Notes: generated from the sequence alone by a model not told the origin. Positions 11,784 to 22,760 are shown, counted from the first letter of the stretch. The stretch is 64,000 nucleotides of DNA from Ctena decussata (GCA_963989385.1 OZ022508.1:30712166-30776165); one strand, 5' to 3'. Translations and numbers: made by a program.

Positions 11784-14700
11784 AACCCCCGTGGCAATGG
11801 GTTTGGAGGGGTCAAAATGGCGGTCAAAGTTTTGGCCATAGGGCTATTGAGCGCGAGGGGTACCTACTTCGGGGCTCCGCCTCTGGAATTTTCGACGTTG
11901 TTGGAGGTAGCCGAGCCTTGCACAACACGCGCACATAAGAGCTCTACATGGCCCACTAGGTGCACCCCGGTGGCAATCGGTTTGGAGGGGTGAAAACGTG
12001 GGTCAAAGTTAGGTCCATATCGTCATAGTGAGTGTTCCCGACCCCAAATTCGGGGCTCCGCCTCTGGAATTTTCGACGTTGTTGGAGGTAACCGAGGGTG
12101 TGGCCACGTACACGCGCCCGAGCTGTACACTGCCTACTAGGTGCACCCCCGTGGCAATGGGTTTGGAGGGGTCAAAATGGCGGTCAAAGTTTTGGCCATA
12201 GGGCTATTGAGCGCGAGGGGTACCTACTTCGGGGCTCCGCCTCTGGAATTTTCGACGTTGTTGGAGGTAACCGAGCCTTGCACAACACGCGCACATAAGA
12301 GCTCTACATGGCCCACTAGGTGCACCCCGGTGGCAATCGGTTTGGAGGGGTGACAAACGTGGGTCAAAGTTAGGTCCATATCGTCATAGTGAGTGTTCCC
12401 GACCCCAAATTCGGGGCTCCGCCTCTGGAATTTTCGACGTTGTTGGAGGTAACCGAGGGTGTGGCCACGTACACGCGCCCGAGCTGTACACTGCCTACTA
12501 GGTGCACCCCCGTGGCAATGGGTTTGGAGGGGTCAAAATGGCGGTCAAAGTTTTGGCCATAGGGCTATTGAGCGCGAGGGGTACCTACTTCGGGGCTCCG
12601 CCTCTGGAATTTTCGACGTTGTTCGAGGTAACCGAGCCTTGCACAACACGCGCACATAAGAGCTCTACATGGCCCACTAGGTGCACCCCGGTGGCAATCG
12701 GTTTGGAGGGGTGAAAACGTGGGTCAAAGTTAGGTCCATATCGTCATAGTGAGTGTTCCCGACCCCAAATTCGGGGCTCCGCCTCTGGAATTTTCGACGT
12801 TGTTGGAGGTAACCGAGGGTGTGGCCACGTACACGCGCCCGAGCTGTACACTGCCTACTAGGTGCACCCCCGTGGCAATGGGTTTGGAGGGGTCAAAATG
12901 GCGGTCAAAGTTTTGGCCATAGGGCTATTGAGCGCGAGGGGTACCTACTTCGGGGCTCCGCCTCTGGAATTTTCGACGTTGTTGGAGGTAACCGAGCCTT
13001 GCACAACACGCGCACATAAGAGCTCTACATGGCCCACTAGGTGCACCCCGGTGGCAATCGGTTTGGAGGGGTGAAAACGTGGGTCAAAGTTAGGTCCATA
13101 TCGTCATAGTGAGTGTTCCCGACCCCAAATTCGGGGCTCCGCCTCTGGAATTTTCGACGTTGTTGGAGGTAACCGAGGGTGTGGCCACGTACACGCGCCC
13201 GAGCTGTACACTGCCTACTAGGTGCACCCCCGTGGCAATGGGTTTGGAGGGGTCAAAATGGCGGTCAAAGTTTTGGCCATAGGGCTATTGAGCGCGAGGG
13301 GTACCTACTTCGGGGCTCCGCCTCTGGAATTTTCGACGTTGTTGGAGGTAACCGAGCCTTGCACAACACGCGCACATAAGAGCTCTACATGGCCCACTAG
13401 GTGCACCCCGGTGGCAATCGGTTTGGAGGGGTGAAAACGTGGGTCAAAGTTAGGTCCATATCGTCATAGTGAGTGTTCCCGACCCCAAATTCGGGGCTCC
13501 GCCTCTGGAATTTTCGACGTTGTTGGAGGTAACCGAGGGTGTGGCCACGTACACGCGCCCGAGCTGTACACTGCCTACTAGGTGCACCCCCGTGGCAATG
13601 GGTTTGGAGGGGTCAAAATGGCGGTCAAAGTTTTGGCCATAGGGCTATTGAGCGCGAGGGGTACCTACTTCGGGGCTCCGCCTCTGGAATTTTCGACGTT
13701 GTTGGAGGTAACCGAGCCTTGCACAACACGCGCACATAAGAGCTCTACATGGCCCACTAGGTGCACCCCGGTGGCAATCGGTTTGGAGGGGTGAAAACGT
13801 GGGTCAAAGTTAGGTCCATATCGTCATAGTGAGTGTTCCCGACCCCAAATTCGGGGCTCCGCCTCTGGAATTTTCGACGTTGTTGGAGGTAACCGAGGGT
13901 GTGGCCACGTACACGCGCCCGAGCTGTACACTGCCTACTAGGTGCACCCCCGTGGCAATGGGTTTGGAGGGGTCAAAATGGCGGTCAAAGTTTTGGCCAT
14001 AGGGCTATTGAGCGCGAGGGGTACCTACTTCGGGGCTCCGCCTCTGGAATTTTCGACGTTGTTGGAGGTAACCGAGCCTTGCACAACACGCGCACATAAG
14101 AGCTCTACATGGCCCACTAGGTGCACCCCGGTGGCAATCGGTTTGGAGGGGTGAAAACGTGGGTCAAAGTTAGGTCCATATCGTCATAGTGAGTGTTCCC
14201 GACCCCAAATTCGGGGCTCCGCCTCTGGAATTTTCGACGTTGTTGGAGGTAACCGAGGGTGTGGCCACGTACACGCGCCCGAGCTGTACACAGCCTACTA
14301 GGTGCACCCCCGTGGCAATGGGTTTGGAGGGGTCAAAATGGCGGTCAAAGTTTTGGCCATAGGGCTATTGAGCGCGAGGGGTACCTACTTCGGGGCTCCG
14401 CCTCTGGAATTTTCGACGTTGTTGGAGGTAACCGAGCCTTGCACAACACGCGCACATAAGAGCTCTACATGGCCCACTAGGTGCACCCCGGTGGCAATCG
14501 GTTTGGAGGGGTGAAAACGTGGGTCAAAGTTAGGTCCATATCGTCATAGTGAGTGTTCCCGACCCCAAATTCGGGGCTCCGCCTCTGGAATTTTCGACGT
14601 TGTTGGAGGTAACCGAGGGTGTGGCCACGTACACGCGCCCGAGCTGTACACTGCCTACTAGGTGCACCCCCGTGGCAATGGGTTTGGAGGGGTCAAAATG

Positions 14701-17700
14701 GCGGTCAAAGTTTTGGCCATAGGGCTATTGAGCGCGAGGGGTACCTACTTCGGGGCTCCGCCTCTGGAATTTTCGACGTTGTTGGAGGTAACCGAGCCTT
14801 GCACAACACGCGCACATAAGAGCTCTACATGGCCCACTAGGTGCACCCCGGTGGCAATCGGTTTGGAGGGGTGAAAACGTGGGTCAAAGTTAGGTCCATA
14901 TCGTCATAGTGAGTGTTCCCGACCCCAAATTCGGGGCTCCGCCTCTGGAATTTTCGACGTTGTTGGAGGTAACCGAGGGTGTGGCCACGTACACGCGCCC
15001 GAGCTGTACACTGCCTACTAGGTGCACCCCCGTGGCAATGGGTTTGGAGGGGTCAAAATGGCGGTCAAAGTTTTGGCCATAGGGCTGTTGAGCGCGAGGG
15101 GTACCTACTTCGGGGCTCCGCCTCTGGAATTTTCGACGTTGTTGGAGGTAACCGAGCCTTGCACAACACGCGCACATAAGAGCTCTACATGGCCCACTAG
15201 GTGCACCCCGGTGGCAATCGGTTTGGAGGGGTGAAAACGTGGGTCAAAGTTAGGTCCATATCGTCATAGTGAGTGTTCCCGACCCCAAATTCGGGGCTCG
15301 GCCTCTGGAATTTTCGACGTTGTTGGAGGTAACCGAGGGTGTGGCCACGTACACGCGCCCGAGCTGTACACTGCCTACTAGGTGCACCCCCGTGGCAATG
15401 GGTTTGGAGGGGTCAAAATGGCGGTCAAAGTTTTGGCCATAGGGCTATTGAGCGCGAGGGGTACCTACTTCGGGGCTCCGCCTCTGGAATTTTCGACGTT
15501 GTTGGAGGTAACCGAGCCTTGCACAACACGCGCACATAAGAGCTCTACATGGCCCACTAGGTGCACCCCGGTGGCAATCGGTTTGGAGGGGTGAAAACGT
15601 GGGTCAAAGTTAGGTCCATATCGTCATAGTGAGTGTTCCCGACCCCAAATTCGGGGCTCCGCCTCTGGAATTTTCGACGTTGTTGGAGGTAACCGAGGGT
15701 GTGGCCACGTACACGCGCCCGAGCTGTACACTGCCTACTAGGTGCACCCCCGTGGCAATGGGTTTGGAGGGGTCAAAATGGCGGTCAAAGTTTTGGCCAT
15801 AGGGCTATTGAGCGCGAGGGGTACCTACTTCGGGGCTCCGCCTCTGGAATTTTCGACGTTGTTGGAGGTAGCCGAGCCTTGCACAACACGCGCACATAAG
15901 AGCTCTACATGGCCCACTAGGTGCACCCCGGTGGCAATCGGTTTGGAGGGGTGAAAACGTGGGTCAAAGTTAGGTCCATATCGTCATAGTGAGTGTTCCC
16001 GACCCCAAATTCGGGGCTCCGCCTCTGGAATTTTCGACGTTGTTGGAGGTAACCGAGGGTGTGGCCACGTACACGCGCCCGAGCTGTACACTGCCTACTA
16101 GAGCCACCCCCGTGGCAATGGGTTTGGAGAGGTCAAAATGGCGGTCAAAGTTTTGGCCATAGGGCTATTGAGCGCGAGGGGTACCTACTTCGGGGCTCCG
16201 CCTATGGAATTTTCGACGTTGTTGGAGGTAGCCGAGCCTTGCACAACACGCGCACATAAGAGCTCTACATGGCCCACTAGGTGCACCCCGGTGGCAATCG
16301 GTTTGGAGGGGTGAAAACGTGGGTCAAAGTTAGGTCCATATCGTCATAGTGAGTGTTCCCGACCCCAAATTCGGGGCTCCGCCTCTGGAATTTTCGACGT
16401 TGTTGGAGGTAACCGAGGGTGTGGCCGCCGAGCTGTACACTGCCTACTAGGTGCACCCCCGTGGCAATGGGTTTGGAGGGGTCAAAATGGCGGTCAAAGT
16501 TTTGGCCATAGGGCTATTGAGCGCGAGGGGTACCTACTTCGGGGCTCCGCCTCTGGAATTTTCGACGTTGTTGGAGGTAACCGAGCCTTGCACAACACGC
16601 GCACATAAGAGCTCTACATGGCCCACTAGGTGCACCCCGGTGGCAATCGGTTTGGAGGGGTGAAAACGTGGGTCAAAGTTAGGTCCATATCGTCATAGTG
16701 AGTGTTCCCGACCCCAAATTCGGGGCTCCGCCTCTGGAATTTTCGACGTTGTTGGAGGTAACCGAGGGTGTGGCCACGTACACGCGCCCGAGCTGTACAC
16801 TGCCTACTAGGTGCACCCCCGTGGCAATGGGTTTGGAGGGGTCAAAATGGCGGTCAAAGTTTTGGCCATAGGGCTATTGAGCGCGAGGGGTACCTACTTC
16901 GGGGCTCCGCCTCTGGAATTTTCGACGTTGTTGGAGGTAGCCGAGCCTTGCACAACACGCGCACATAAGAGCTCTACATGGCCCACTAGGTGCACCCCGG
17001 TGGCAATCGGTTTGGAGGGGTGAAAACGTGGGTCAAAGTTAGGTCCATATCGTCATAGTGAGTGTTCCCGACCCCAAATTCGGGGCTCCGCCTCTGGAAT
17101 TTTCGACGTTGTTGGAGGTAACCGAGGGTGTGGCCACGTACACGCGCCCGAGCTGTACACTGCCTACTAGGTGCACCCCCGTGGCAATGGGTTTGGAGGG
17201 GTCAAAATGGCGGTCAAAGTTTTGGCCATAGGGCTATTGAGCGCGAGGGGTACCTACTTCGGGGCTCCGCCTCTGGAATTTTCGACGTTGTTGGAGGTAA
17301 CCGAGCCTTGCACAACACGCGCACATAAGAGCTCTACATGGCCCACTAGGTGCACCCCGGTGGCAATCGGTTTGGAGGGGTGACAAACGTGGGTCAAAGT
17401 TAGGTCCATATCGTCATAGTGAGTGTTCCCGACCCCAAATTCGGGGCTCCGCCTCTGGAATTTTCGACGTTGTTGGAGGTAACCGAGGGTGTGGCCACGT
17501 ACACGCGCCCGAGCTGTACACTGCCTACTAGGTGCACCCCCGTGGCAATGGGTTTGGAGGGGTCAAAATGGCGGTCAAAGTTTTGGCCATAGGGCTATTG
17601 AGCGCGAGGGGTACCTACTTCGGGGCTCCGCCTCTGGAATTTTCGACGTTGTTCGAGGTAACCGAGCCTTGCACAACACGCGCACATAAGAGCTCTACAT

Positions 17701-17785
17701 GGCCCACTAGGTGCACCCCGGTGGCAATCGGTTTGGAGGGGTGAAAACGTGGGTCAAAGTTAGGTCCATATCGTCATAGTGAGTG
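11781..17785 (+). repeat. 360-bp satellite array, ~16.7 dimeric units
   Basis: Unit starts: 11781, 12141, 12502, 12862, 13222, 13582, 13942, 14302, 14662, 15022, 15382, 15742, 16102, 16451, 16811, 17171, 17532. Each unit is two related ~180-bp halves sharing GTGGCAATSGGTTTGGAGGG and CTCCGCCTCTGGAATTTTCG. Half A carries ATGGCGGTCAAAGTTTTGGC; half B carries CATATCGTCATAGTGAGTG. Units differ by very few bases. 16102 has extra substitutions and ends with an 11-12 bp deletion; 12141 and 17171 carry a 1-bp insertion. The 66- and 70-codon ORFs in every unit stop within the unit; nothing suggests they are translated. Confidence 0.97.
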
Positions 17786-17802
17786 TACTTCTACTTTGGG
17801 GT

Positions 17803-17945
17803 ACTTACTGCTGTACTGTTATACTGTTGTACTGCAATACTGCTGCTATACTGCTGTACTGTTGTACTGCTAACTTCATACTGCTGTACTGCTGTACTGT
17901 TACTGCTAACTTCATACTGCTGTACTGCTATACTGCTAACTTCAC
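17803..17945 (-). repeat. CAGTACAG 8/36-bp array, inverted copy
   Basis: Reads TACTGCTGTACTGTTATACT and CTGCTAACTTCATACTGCTG, the reverse complement of the array at 7275-8140, including the AGTTAGCAG spacer. The outer flank (GTGAAGTTAGCAG next to TGATTATG on the minus strand) also resembles the left flank near 7265-7290. Confidence 0.9.
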
Positions 17946-18469
17946 AGACGTCATAATCAATATATTAATAAGAAATAAGTTAAATTCTTATGATTTATGA
18001 TCGATGACAAAAAAATGGGAGAAAAATAGAAAAAAAATATATTGTTGAAAAATGGAAGAATAAGGGAAAAACAAGATTTGGATCAGCGCAAGAAAACATT
18101 AGCATACGGCTTATTTTTGGCTAGAGTCGAGGCGTGTCGAAGATAGGTAATCACTCTCAAAGAGGCAGTATTTTGTTTGTCAAGCTGGCTTAAGCTTAGC
18201 GTTAACAGTTTAAGATGCTTTTCTTTGTGCTTGTACATACATGGCTGTCGGCGCGGTTTTATGATAGGTATTACTGACGCAATTGGTAATTAACTGAGCT
18301 TTTATCACCAAGCAGAAATAACTATGAGAATCTGTTTTAAAATTAACAAGAAAAACGTAAAATAATTTACGGAAATTAAGATATATTGTCTAAATATTCA
18401 TAATATTAGAGTAATGAATATAAATTCAGCATCCAGAGAGTGAGAGCTTTATTTTGATACTAAATATGT
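17946..18469. other. Non-coding AT-rich stretch
   Basis: No gene, RNA or clear repeat recognised. Confidence 0.45.
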
Positions 18470-19080
18470 AGGTAACATTTAATAAATAGAATAAAAGTTG
18501 ATTTTGATAATACTGTAACAGCGTTGGCCAACAACAACAACAAAATAATAATAATAGTGTTGATAATAATAATAATAATAATACTGATAATAAAGGTAGT
18601 CATTTCTGTTAGCAACAGAATAATGGTGCTGATAATAACTGAAACAAGAACAAATATATTGTAACAGCAACAGCAACAATAATAATAATAATAATAAAGA
18701 TAATAAAGGTAATCATTACTGCTGCAACAGAATAATGGTGTTGATATAATAATAATAATAACTATAACAATAATAATAAGAATAAAGGTGATCATTACTG
18801 CTAACAAAAGACTAATGGTGTTGATGATTAGGGTAACAAGAATAAAATATATTGTATGTAATGGCAATAATGACGTAGCCACATCATCATTAGAGCAACA
18901 ACAACGATAGTGGTAATAACAGTAATGACTATAATAAACACAACAGTAATAATAATTACAAGAATGATAGTGGTCATAGATGGACAAAAGAAACGTTGCA
19001 TCGAAACACAATTAGTAATAGCAAAATTCTGGAACAAAGTTAAAGTAAATGGTAATAATGGTAATGGTAATAAATTAAAA
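18470..19080. repeat. Compound (AAT)n/(AAC)n microsatellite with ~110-130 bp super-repeat
   Basis: Runs of ATA/AAT and CAA/AAC alternate with a recurring phrase (GATAATAAAGGTAATCATTA, then CTGCAACAGAATAATGGTG) about three times. The 183-aa Tyr/Ile-rich minus-strand ORF (18460-19011) is low-complexity translation of this repeat. Confidence 0.9.
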
Positions 19081-19086
19081 TCATAA

Positions 19087-19334
19087 TATAAAACGGAAAA
19101 AGAGCTCGCGCCAAGATCGACCTCGTTTCAGACGGATACGCCCACTGAAAGGGTTAGCTATCAAAATTATCAAACGCGTTTGTTATGATAAGTTTGATTG
19201 GTCGACATGAAACCGAGGCTGTCTTTCGCGCCATTTCGCGCTCTTGGTCTTTCCAGCTGTTTGAGGTCACTTACGTTTTGACCTTACACAAATAAAGACT
19301 GGAAATGACCATGGTTTCTTCTACTTTATTTTAG
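19087..19334 (+). promoter_or_regulatory. Possible promoter and 5' leader exon (speculative)
   Basis: TATAAAA at about 19087 is followed by a CpG-rich stretch (GAGCTCGCGCC, TTTCGCGCCATTTCGCGC). The segment ends AG|GTGAGT at 19334/19335, a good splice-donor context. An ATG at 19310 meets a stop just before the donor, so it would be an upstream ORF. This could be the leader of the gene at 21296, or chance. Confidence 0.2.
19268..19334 (+). repeat. 67-bp perfect direct repeat, left copy
   Basis: Identical over 67 bp to 19789-19855 (CACTTACGTTTTGACCTTAC ... CTACTTTATTTTAG). The left copy is followed by GTGAGT, the right copy by AGATAG. Confidence 0.95.
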
Positions 19335-19788
19335 GTGAGTTCAGGTTTTGATTAACATAATGAAATTCTAGGCTGGTTGCAACATATAGCGTAAGTCAGG
19401 GTTTGTTTTTGTCTAAATACGCTTTGTCTGTTTAAGCTAATTTTACATAAACTTTTATACATAATTATTTCAATATTTGTTTTCAAAGAATGACTTTCAA
19501 GAACGACTGTAGTACTATTTGAAGTGATTTTATTGTGTAACTTTAAAGAGATTGGCCATTTAAATGAGCATGTATAGCAGTGGTTCAGCATGTTATTTCG
19601 TACAAATAAAGTTCGTAACTGCTGATAACCAAGGTGTTTGCACTGTTTTAAACAGCATGAGCAGAAGAAATTAGAACACAACAGAATCACTTAAATAGTG
19701 GTGAAAATTAATAACAATATAAATACAGCGCTACACATAATATACTAAGGACATATATGTGTGCATTTTCTTTTTTGTATTTTAATTA
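19335..19788. other. Segment between the 67-bp repeats
   Basis: No coding character. Together with the right repeat copy it has intron-like boundaries (GTGAGT ... TTTTAG). Confidence 0.4.
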
Positions 19789-19855
19789 CACTTACGTTTT
19801 GACCTTACACAAATAAAGACTGGAAATGACCATGGTTTCTTCTACTTTATTTTAG
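19789..19855 (+). repeat. 67-bp perfect direct repeat, right copy
   Basis: Second copy of 19268-19334, 521 bp downstream. It ends in a pyrimidine-rich TTCTTCTACTTTATTTTAG that could act as a 3' splice site. Confidence 0.95.
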
Positions 19856-19994
19856 AGATAGACTACAGACCCCAGATTCACGGACAGTAAACCGGCGGTG
19901 TCCGTGCCGTCATGGCATGGCCCGCCGGAGCCGGGTCGGCGTCGGCACAGAAGCCGGCGTCGAAAACAGAGCGGCATAACATAAGACTTTTCAG
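19856..19994. other. Small GC-rich island
   Basis: GCCGGAGCCGGGTCGGCGTC and neighbours stand out from the AT-rich surroundings. No frame gives a recognisable peptide. Could be untranslated leader sequence. Confidence 0.3.
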
Positions 19995-20190
19995 TGTTCT
20001 AGATAAGAAGGGGTAACATGGATAATTTAGGGGGATATTTCCATATTTCTCCTTGAAAACATCATGTGACCCCTCATTAGGACCGTCTCGCTAAGACAAT
20101 TCAAATGAGGGGACTCGACATACGTTTTCGTTGAGAAATAAATAAATATATTCTGTTTATTTATTGTTGTTTTTTTTTGTTGTCTTTTTT
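19995..20190. mobile_element. AGAGCTCTAGATAAG MITE, degenerate copy
   Basis: TTCTAGATAAGAAGGGGTA at the left, then AACATCATGTGACCCCTCAT, a CGTCTCG core, and a partly matched right arm near CGTTTTCGTTGAGAAATAAA. Right end unclear. Confidence 0.6.
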
Positions 20191-20198
20191 TTTCGAAG

Positions 20199-20227
20199 AG
20201 GGGGTGGGGGGGGGGGGGGGGGGGGGG
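20199..20227. repeat. Poly-G tract
   Basis: GGGGGTGG followed by about 20 consecutive G. Length is likely unreliable in any assembly. Confidence 0.9.
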
Positions 20228-20309
20228 CAACATTTTTGCAAAGGAAGTCAATTTTTATTACTTCGTGATTGTTTGCCGTGACAACGCAGCCCTTTTCAAA
20301 ATAAATCCC

Positions 20310-20520
20310 AGAGCTTTAGATAAGAGGGAGTATTTGGTGATAATTAGGGATAATTTTAGTTAATTCTGCATAAAAACATATGTTGTGACCCCTCATCTGA
20401 ACCGTCTTGACAAGACGGTTCAGATGAGGGGTCACAACATATGGTTTCGATGAGAAATAAAAAAATTATCCTCAATTATCGTCAAATACGCCCTCTTATC
20501 TAGAGCTCTGTAAATCCTGC
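20310..20520. mobile_element. AGAGCTCTAGATAAG MITE (palindromic)
   Basis: Ends AGAGCTTTAGATAAGAGGGA and CCTCTTATCTAGAGCTCT. The centre is the cassette ACATATGTTGTGACCCCTCA with TCTGAACCGTCTTG and its reverse complement, giving an almost perfect ~65-bp hairpin. Confidence 0.9.
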
Positions 20521-20838
20521 TCGGAAACAAAGATGTTTTGTTCCTAGAGGAATAACTTCTTCCATTTAAGAGTTGACGCCCATTGAGAAGGGAGGCAAGA
20601 TTAAAATGGGAAGAGTTCCTTCCATTGAAAATATATCCATTCTCATTATTTTCTTAGATTATCCTTAAATTTAGAAAAAAATACTGTATGGCAAAAATGA
20701 AAAAAAGAGAATAGCTGACAAAATGAGATAAACAGTGCAAGCCCCGATCGGAGTCTGATCCTCATCTCGCGAGAAGTAAACTGGTATGCCGACTGTGTGC
20801 GACTTTGATTCTGAATGGCTTGAATTTTAACTTTTTTT
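20521..20838. other. Non-coding stretch
   Basis: No gene supported; A-rich patch at 20690-20710. Confidence 0.4.
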
Positions 20839-20851
20839 TCTAGGCCTACAA

Positions 20852-21128
20852 GCCAGACCGCGTAGCGCAATCGGTAGGGCACCTGACTCATAGGTCAGAG
20901 GTCCTGGGCTCGAAACCCGGTCTGGCCACATACTTCCGTTTCTCCTTCCACTGATTCAAGAAGGGCAATTGTCAGTTACTGGCGAAAGTATGTGCTCCTA
21001 GTAGGCCTACTGGTTAACCGCTTTGGAGGTCTAAGCCTGCCCAGGAATAGTGTGGTTAGGTTATCTGGCCGTCCCGACATGACCGTAGCTGTTTACTGTG
21101 GACGTTAAGCAACAAATCAATCAGTCAA
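20852..21128 (+). mobile_element. Full-length tRNA-derived SINE, V-SINE/RUDI-like
   Basis: The head has an A box (TAGCGCAATCGGTAGG), a tRNA-Met-like CTCATAG anticodon-loop region and a B box (GGGCTCGAAACCC); GCCAGACC pairs with GGTCTGGC. The body contains CCCAGGAATAGTGTGGTTAG and CCGTCCCGACATGACCGTAG, with an AATCAATCAGTCAATC tail. A 13-bp TSD (TCTAGGCCTACAA) flanks it at 20839-20851 and 21129-21141. The link to bivalve RUDI/V-SINEs is from memory and needs alignment. Confidence 0.85.
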
Positions 21129-21141
21129 TCTAGGCCTACAA

Positions 21142-21250
21142 ACATATGTTGCGATCCCTCATTAGAGCCATCTCGCAAAGCTAGCGGTCCGGGTTCGACT
21201 TCTGTTCGAGGCGGAAATCTTTTACACGGTAAACGGGTTTCATAATCACC
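21142..21250 (+). mobile_element. MITE hairpin fragment joined to a second SINE fragment
   Basis: ACATATGTTGCGATCCCTCA..CATCTCGC is half of the palindromic cassette. It is followed by CTAGCGGTCCGGGTTCGA..GAGGCGGAAATC..GTAAACGGG, which matches the minus-strand SINE-like piece at 57620-57722. Confidence 0.6.
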
Positions 21251-21295
21251 CTCCGATCATTTTGATATGTATAAAATACTGTTGAAAAGGACGTA

Positions 21296-21454
21296 ATGTC
21301 GCAGGTCAACCATCTATCTATTGCAGATACACCACCACCACCCCCTTCATATGAAGAGGCCGTGTACATACTCAGGGACACCCCCAGTATCTCAGCCTCA
21401 GACCCTTCTCTGGCAAGGAGAGGCCGAAATGACCAGGGCACTATACCATCAAGT
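21296..21454 (+). CDS. Exon A: proline-rich N-terminus with PPSY motif
   Basis: Candidate first coding exon of a membrane-anchored adaptor. From ATG 21296 it encodes 53 residues beginning MSQVNHLSIADT, then five prolines and SYEEAVY. PPxY is the ligand motif for WW domains such as those of Nedd4-family ubiquitin ligases. The exon ends ATCAAGT|GTAAGTAC, a strong donor, in phase 0. An alternative 5' boundary is a 3' splice site TCTATCTATTGCAG at 21326, in which case the N-terminus comes from an upstream exon I cannot see. The rest is Ser/Arg/Asp-rich and probably disordered. Real because of the motif, the donor and the phase match to the next exon; family unknown. Confidence 0.65.
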
Positions 21455-21501
21455 GTAAGTACTTTTATTAGTTTTTTTGATGTTTTGGATGGCTGCTTTG
21501 A

Positions 21502-21720
21502 CAGAGCTCTAGATACTTGTAAGAGGGTATTTGATGATAATTGAGGGATAAGTTTTTTTTATTTCTCATTGAAACCATATGTTGTGACCCCTCATCTGAA
21601 CCGCCTCGTTGAGACGGTTCAGCTGAGGGGTCACAACATATGTTTTTATGTAGAAATAACAAAAATTATCCTTAATTATCATCAATTACTCCCTCTTATC
21701 TAGAGCTCTGTTTGAGACTT
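21502..21720. mobile_element. AGAGCTCTAGATA MITE
   Basis: CAGAGCTCTAGATACTTGTA to TTATCTAGAGCTCTG, with a central CATATGTTGTGACCCCTCAT hairpin. It sits 47 bp inside the intron after exon A. Confidence 0.9.
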
Positions 21721-21917
21721 TCAATCATATTTCAGGTAGTCTGAGTCGCAGACAGAAAAATCGGATTTTTTTATGGGAGAGTTCCTATAAGACTAGTTCC
21801 ACCCCTTCGACACATTTCGCCGCTAGAGGGCTACTAGTACATGAAGCATTGCTGCGAAAGAAGCAAAGGAAAGGAACTTGTCTATATTATTCTAACCGTC
21901 GTCCGGTCTCTTTAACT

Positions 21918-22120
21918 CAGAGCTCTAGATAAGAAGGAGTATTAAGTGATAATTAGGGATAATTCTTGTTAATTCTGCATAAAAACATATGTTGTGACCC
22001 CTCATCTGAACCGTCTCGATGAGACGGTTCAGATGAGGGGTCACAACATATGGTTTCCATTAGAAATAAGAAAAATTATCCTTAATTATCATCAAATACT
22101 CCCTCTTATCTAGAGCTCTG
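21918..22120. mobile_element. AGAGCTCTAGATAAG MITE, well preserved
   Basis: CAGAGCTCTAGATAAGAAGG to CCCTCTTATCTAGAGCTCTG. The central palindrome ACATATGTTGTGACCCCTCA/CGTCTCGATGAGACG is nearly perfect. One of the best copies from which to derive a consensus. Confidence 0.93.
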
Positions 22121-22179
22121 TAACTTTAGTTAAAGAGACCAAAGAGACCAAATGACGCTTTGAATAATATATACATGTA

Positions 22180-22760
22180 CTAGCCAAAACTTCTAACCGA
22201 CCACTTACATTTCATCGAATTTCTTCAGAGCCCCAAAAGATTCTATTTACATCCCCAAATAGGCAGATATGTCAGTCAACTCAGGCATTAAAAGATTTTA
22301 CAAAATTCTTAACATTACATCCAGGATATGCCGATGTACAGAAGTACCCCCATTTTTAAAATTCACAAAATTAAGCATTTCGTTACAATTTGTGAAATAT
22401 CACCTTTTGAAATATCCAGTTTACGTGAACAAAACCCATTCATTACTAAAGCAAATGTCTGAATAAACAGATTTATGCAAAAATGAACAGTCTTCCTGCT
22501 TGACAGTGGCTTCTTTGGGTCAAAATGTTAAAATTACCCCACCACTCAATGCAAATTCTTGTTAATTTTGAAAATGGGGGTACCCGTTTTCGTCTGTGAC
22601 TCCTGGATACAGGGCACTGTATAATGCTTAACCTTTTATATTAGTGGTATAGTTTACCGACATATTCGCCTATCTGTGGCTGTAATCTGAATTGTGAGAT
22701 TGCGAATAGCATTGAGGAAAAATGATAAAAACTAAGTGGTCGGTTAGAACTTTTGACTAG
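22180..22760. mobile_element. TA-flanked element, CTAGCCAAAACTTCTAACCG ends
   Basis: Terminal inverted repeats of about 30 bp (CTAACCGACCACTTA/TAAGTGGTCGGTTAG) with TA on both sides (22178-22179, 22761-22762). 581 bp, no transposase. Tc1/mariner-type non-autonomous element by TSD. It includes GTACCCCCATTTTTAAAATT inverted against AATTTTGAAAATGGGGGTAC inside. Confidence 0.75.

Noticed and set aside
11781..17785. Repeated 66- and 70-codon ORFs, one pair per unit, suggesting a multigene array
   Set aside because: They follow from the 360-bp period being a multiple of three. Each stops inside its unit and overlaps the other in a different frame; no motif.
18460..19011. 183-codon Tyr/Ile-rich membrane-like ORF on the minus strand
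   Set aside because: Translation of AAT/AAC microsatellite DNA.
20852..20930. tRNA-Met-like gene (CTCATAG anticodon loop, good B box)
   Set aside because: Acceptor and D stems do not form a standard cloverleaf, and the sequence continues into a SINE body with TSDs; a second copy at 26820-26897 is also part of a SINE.
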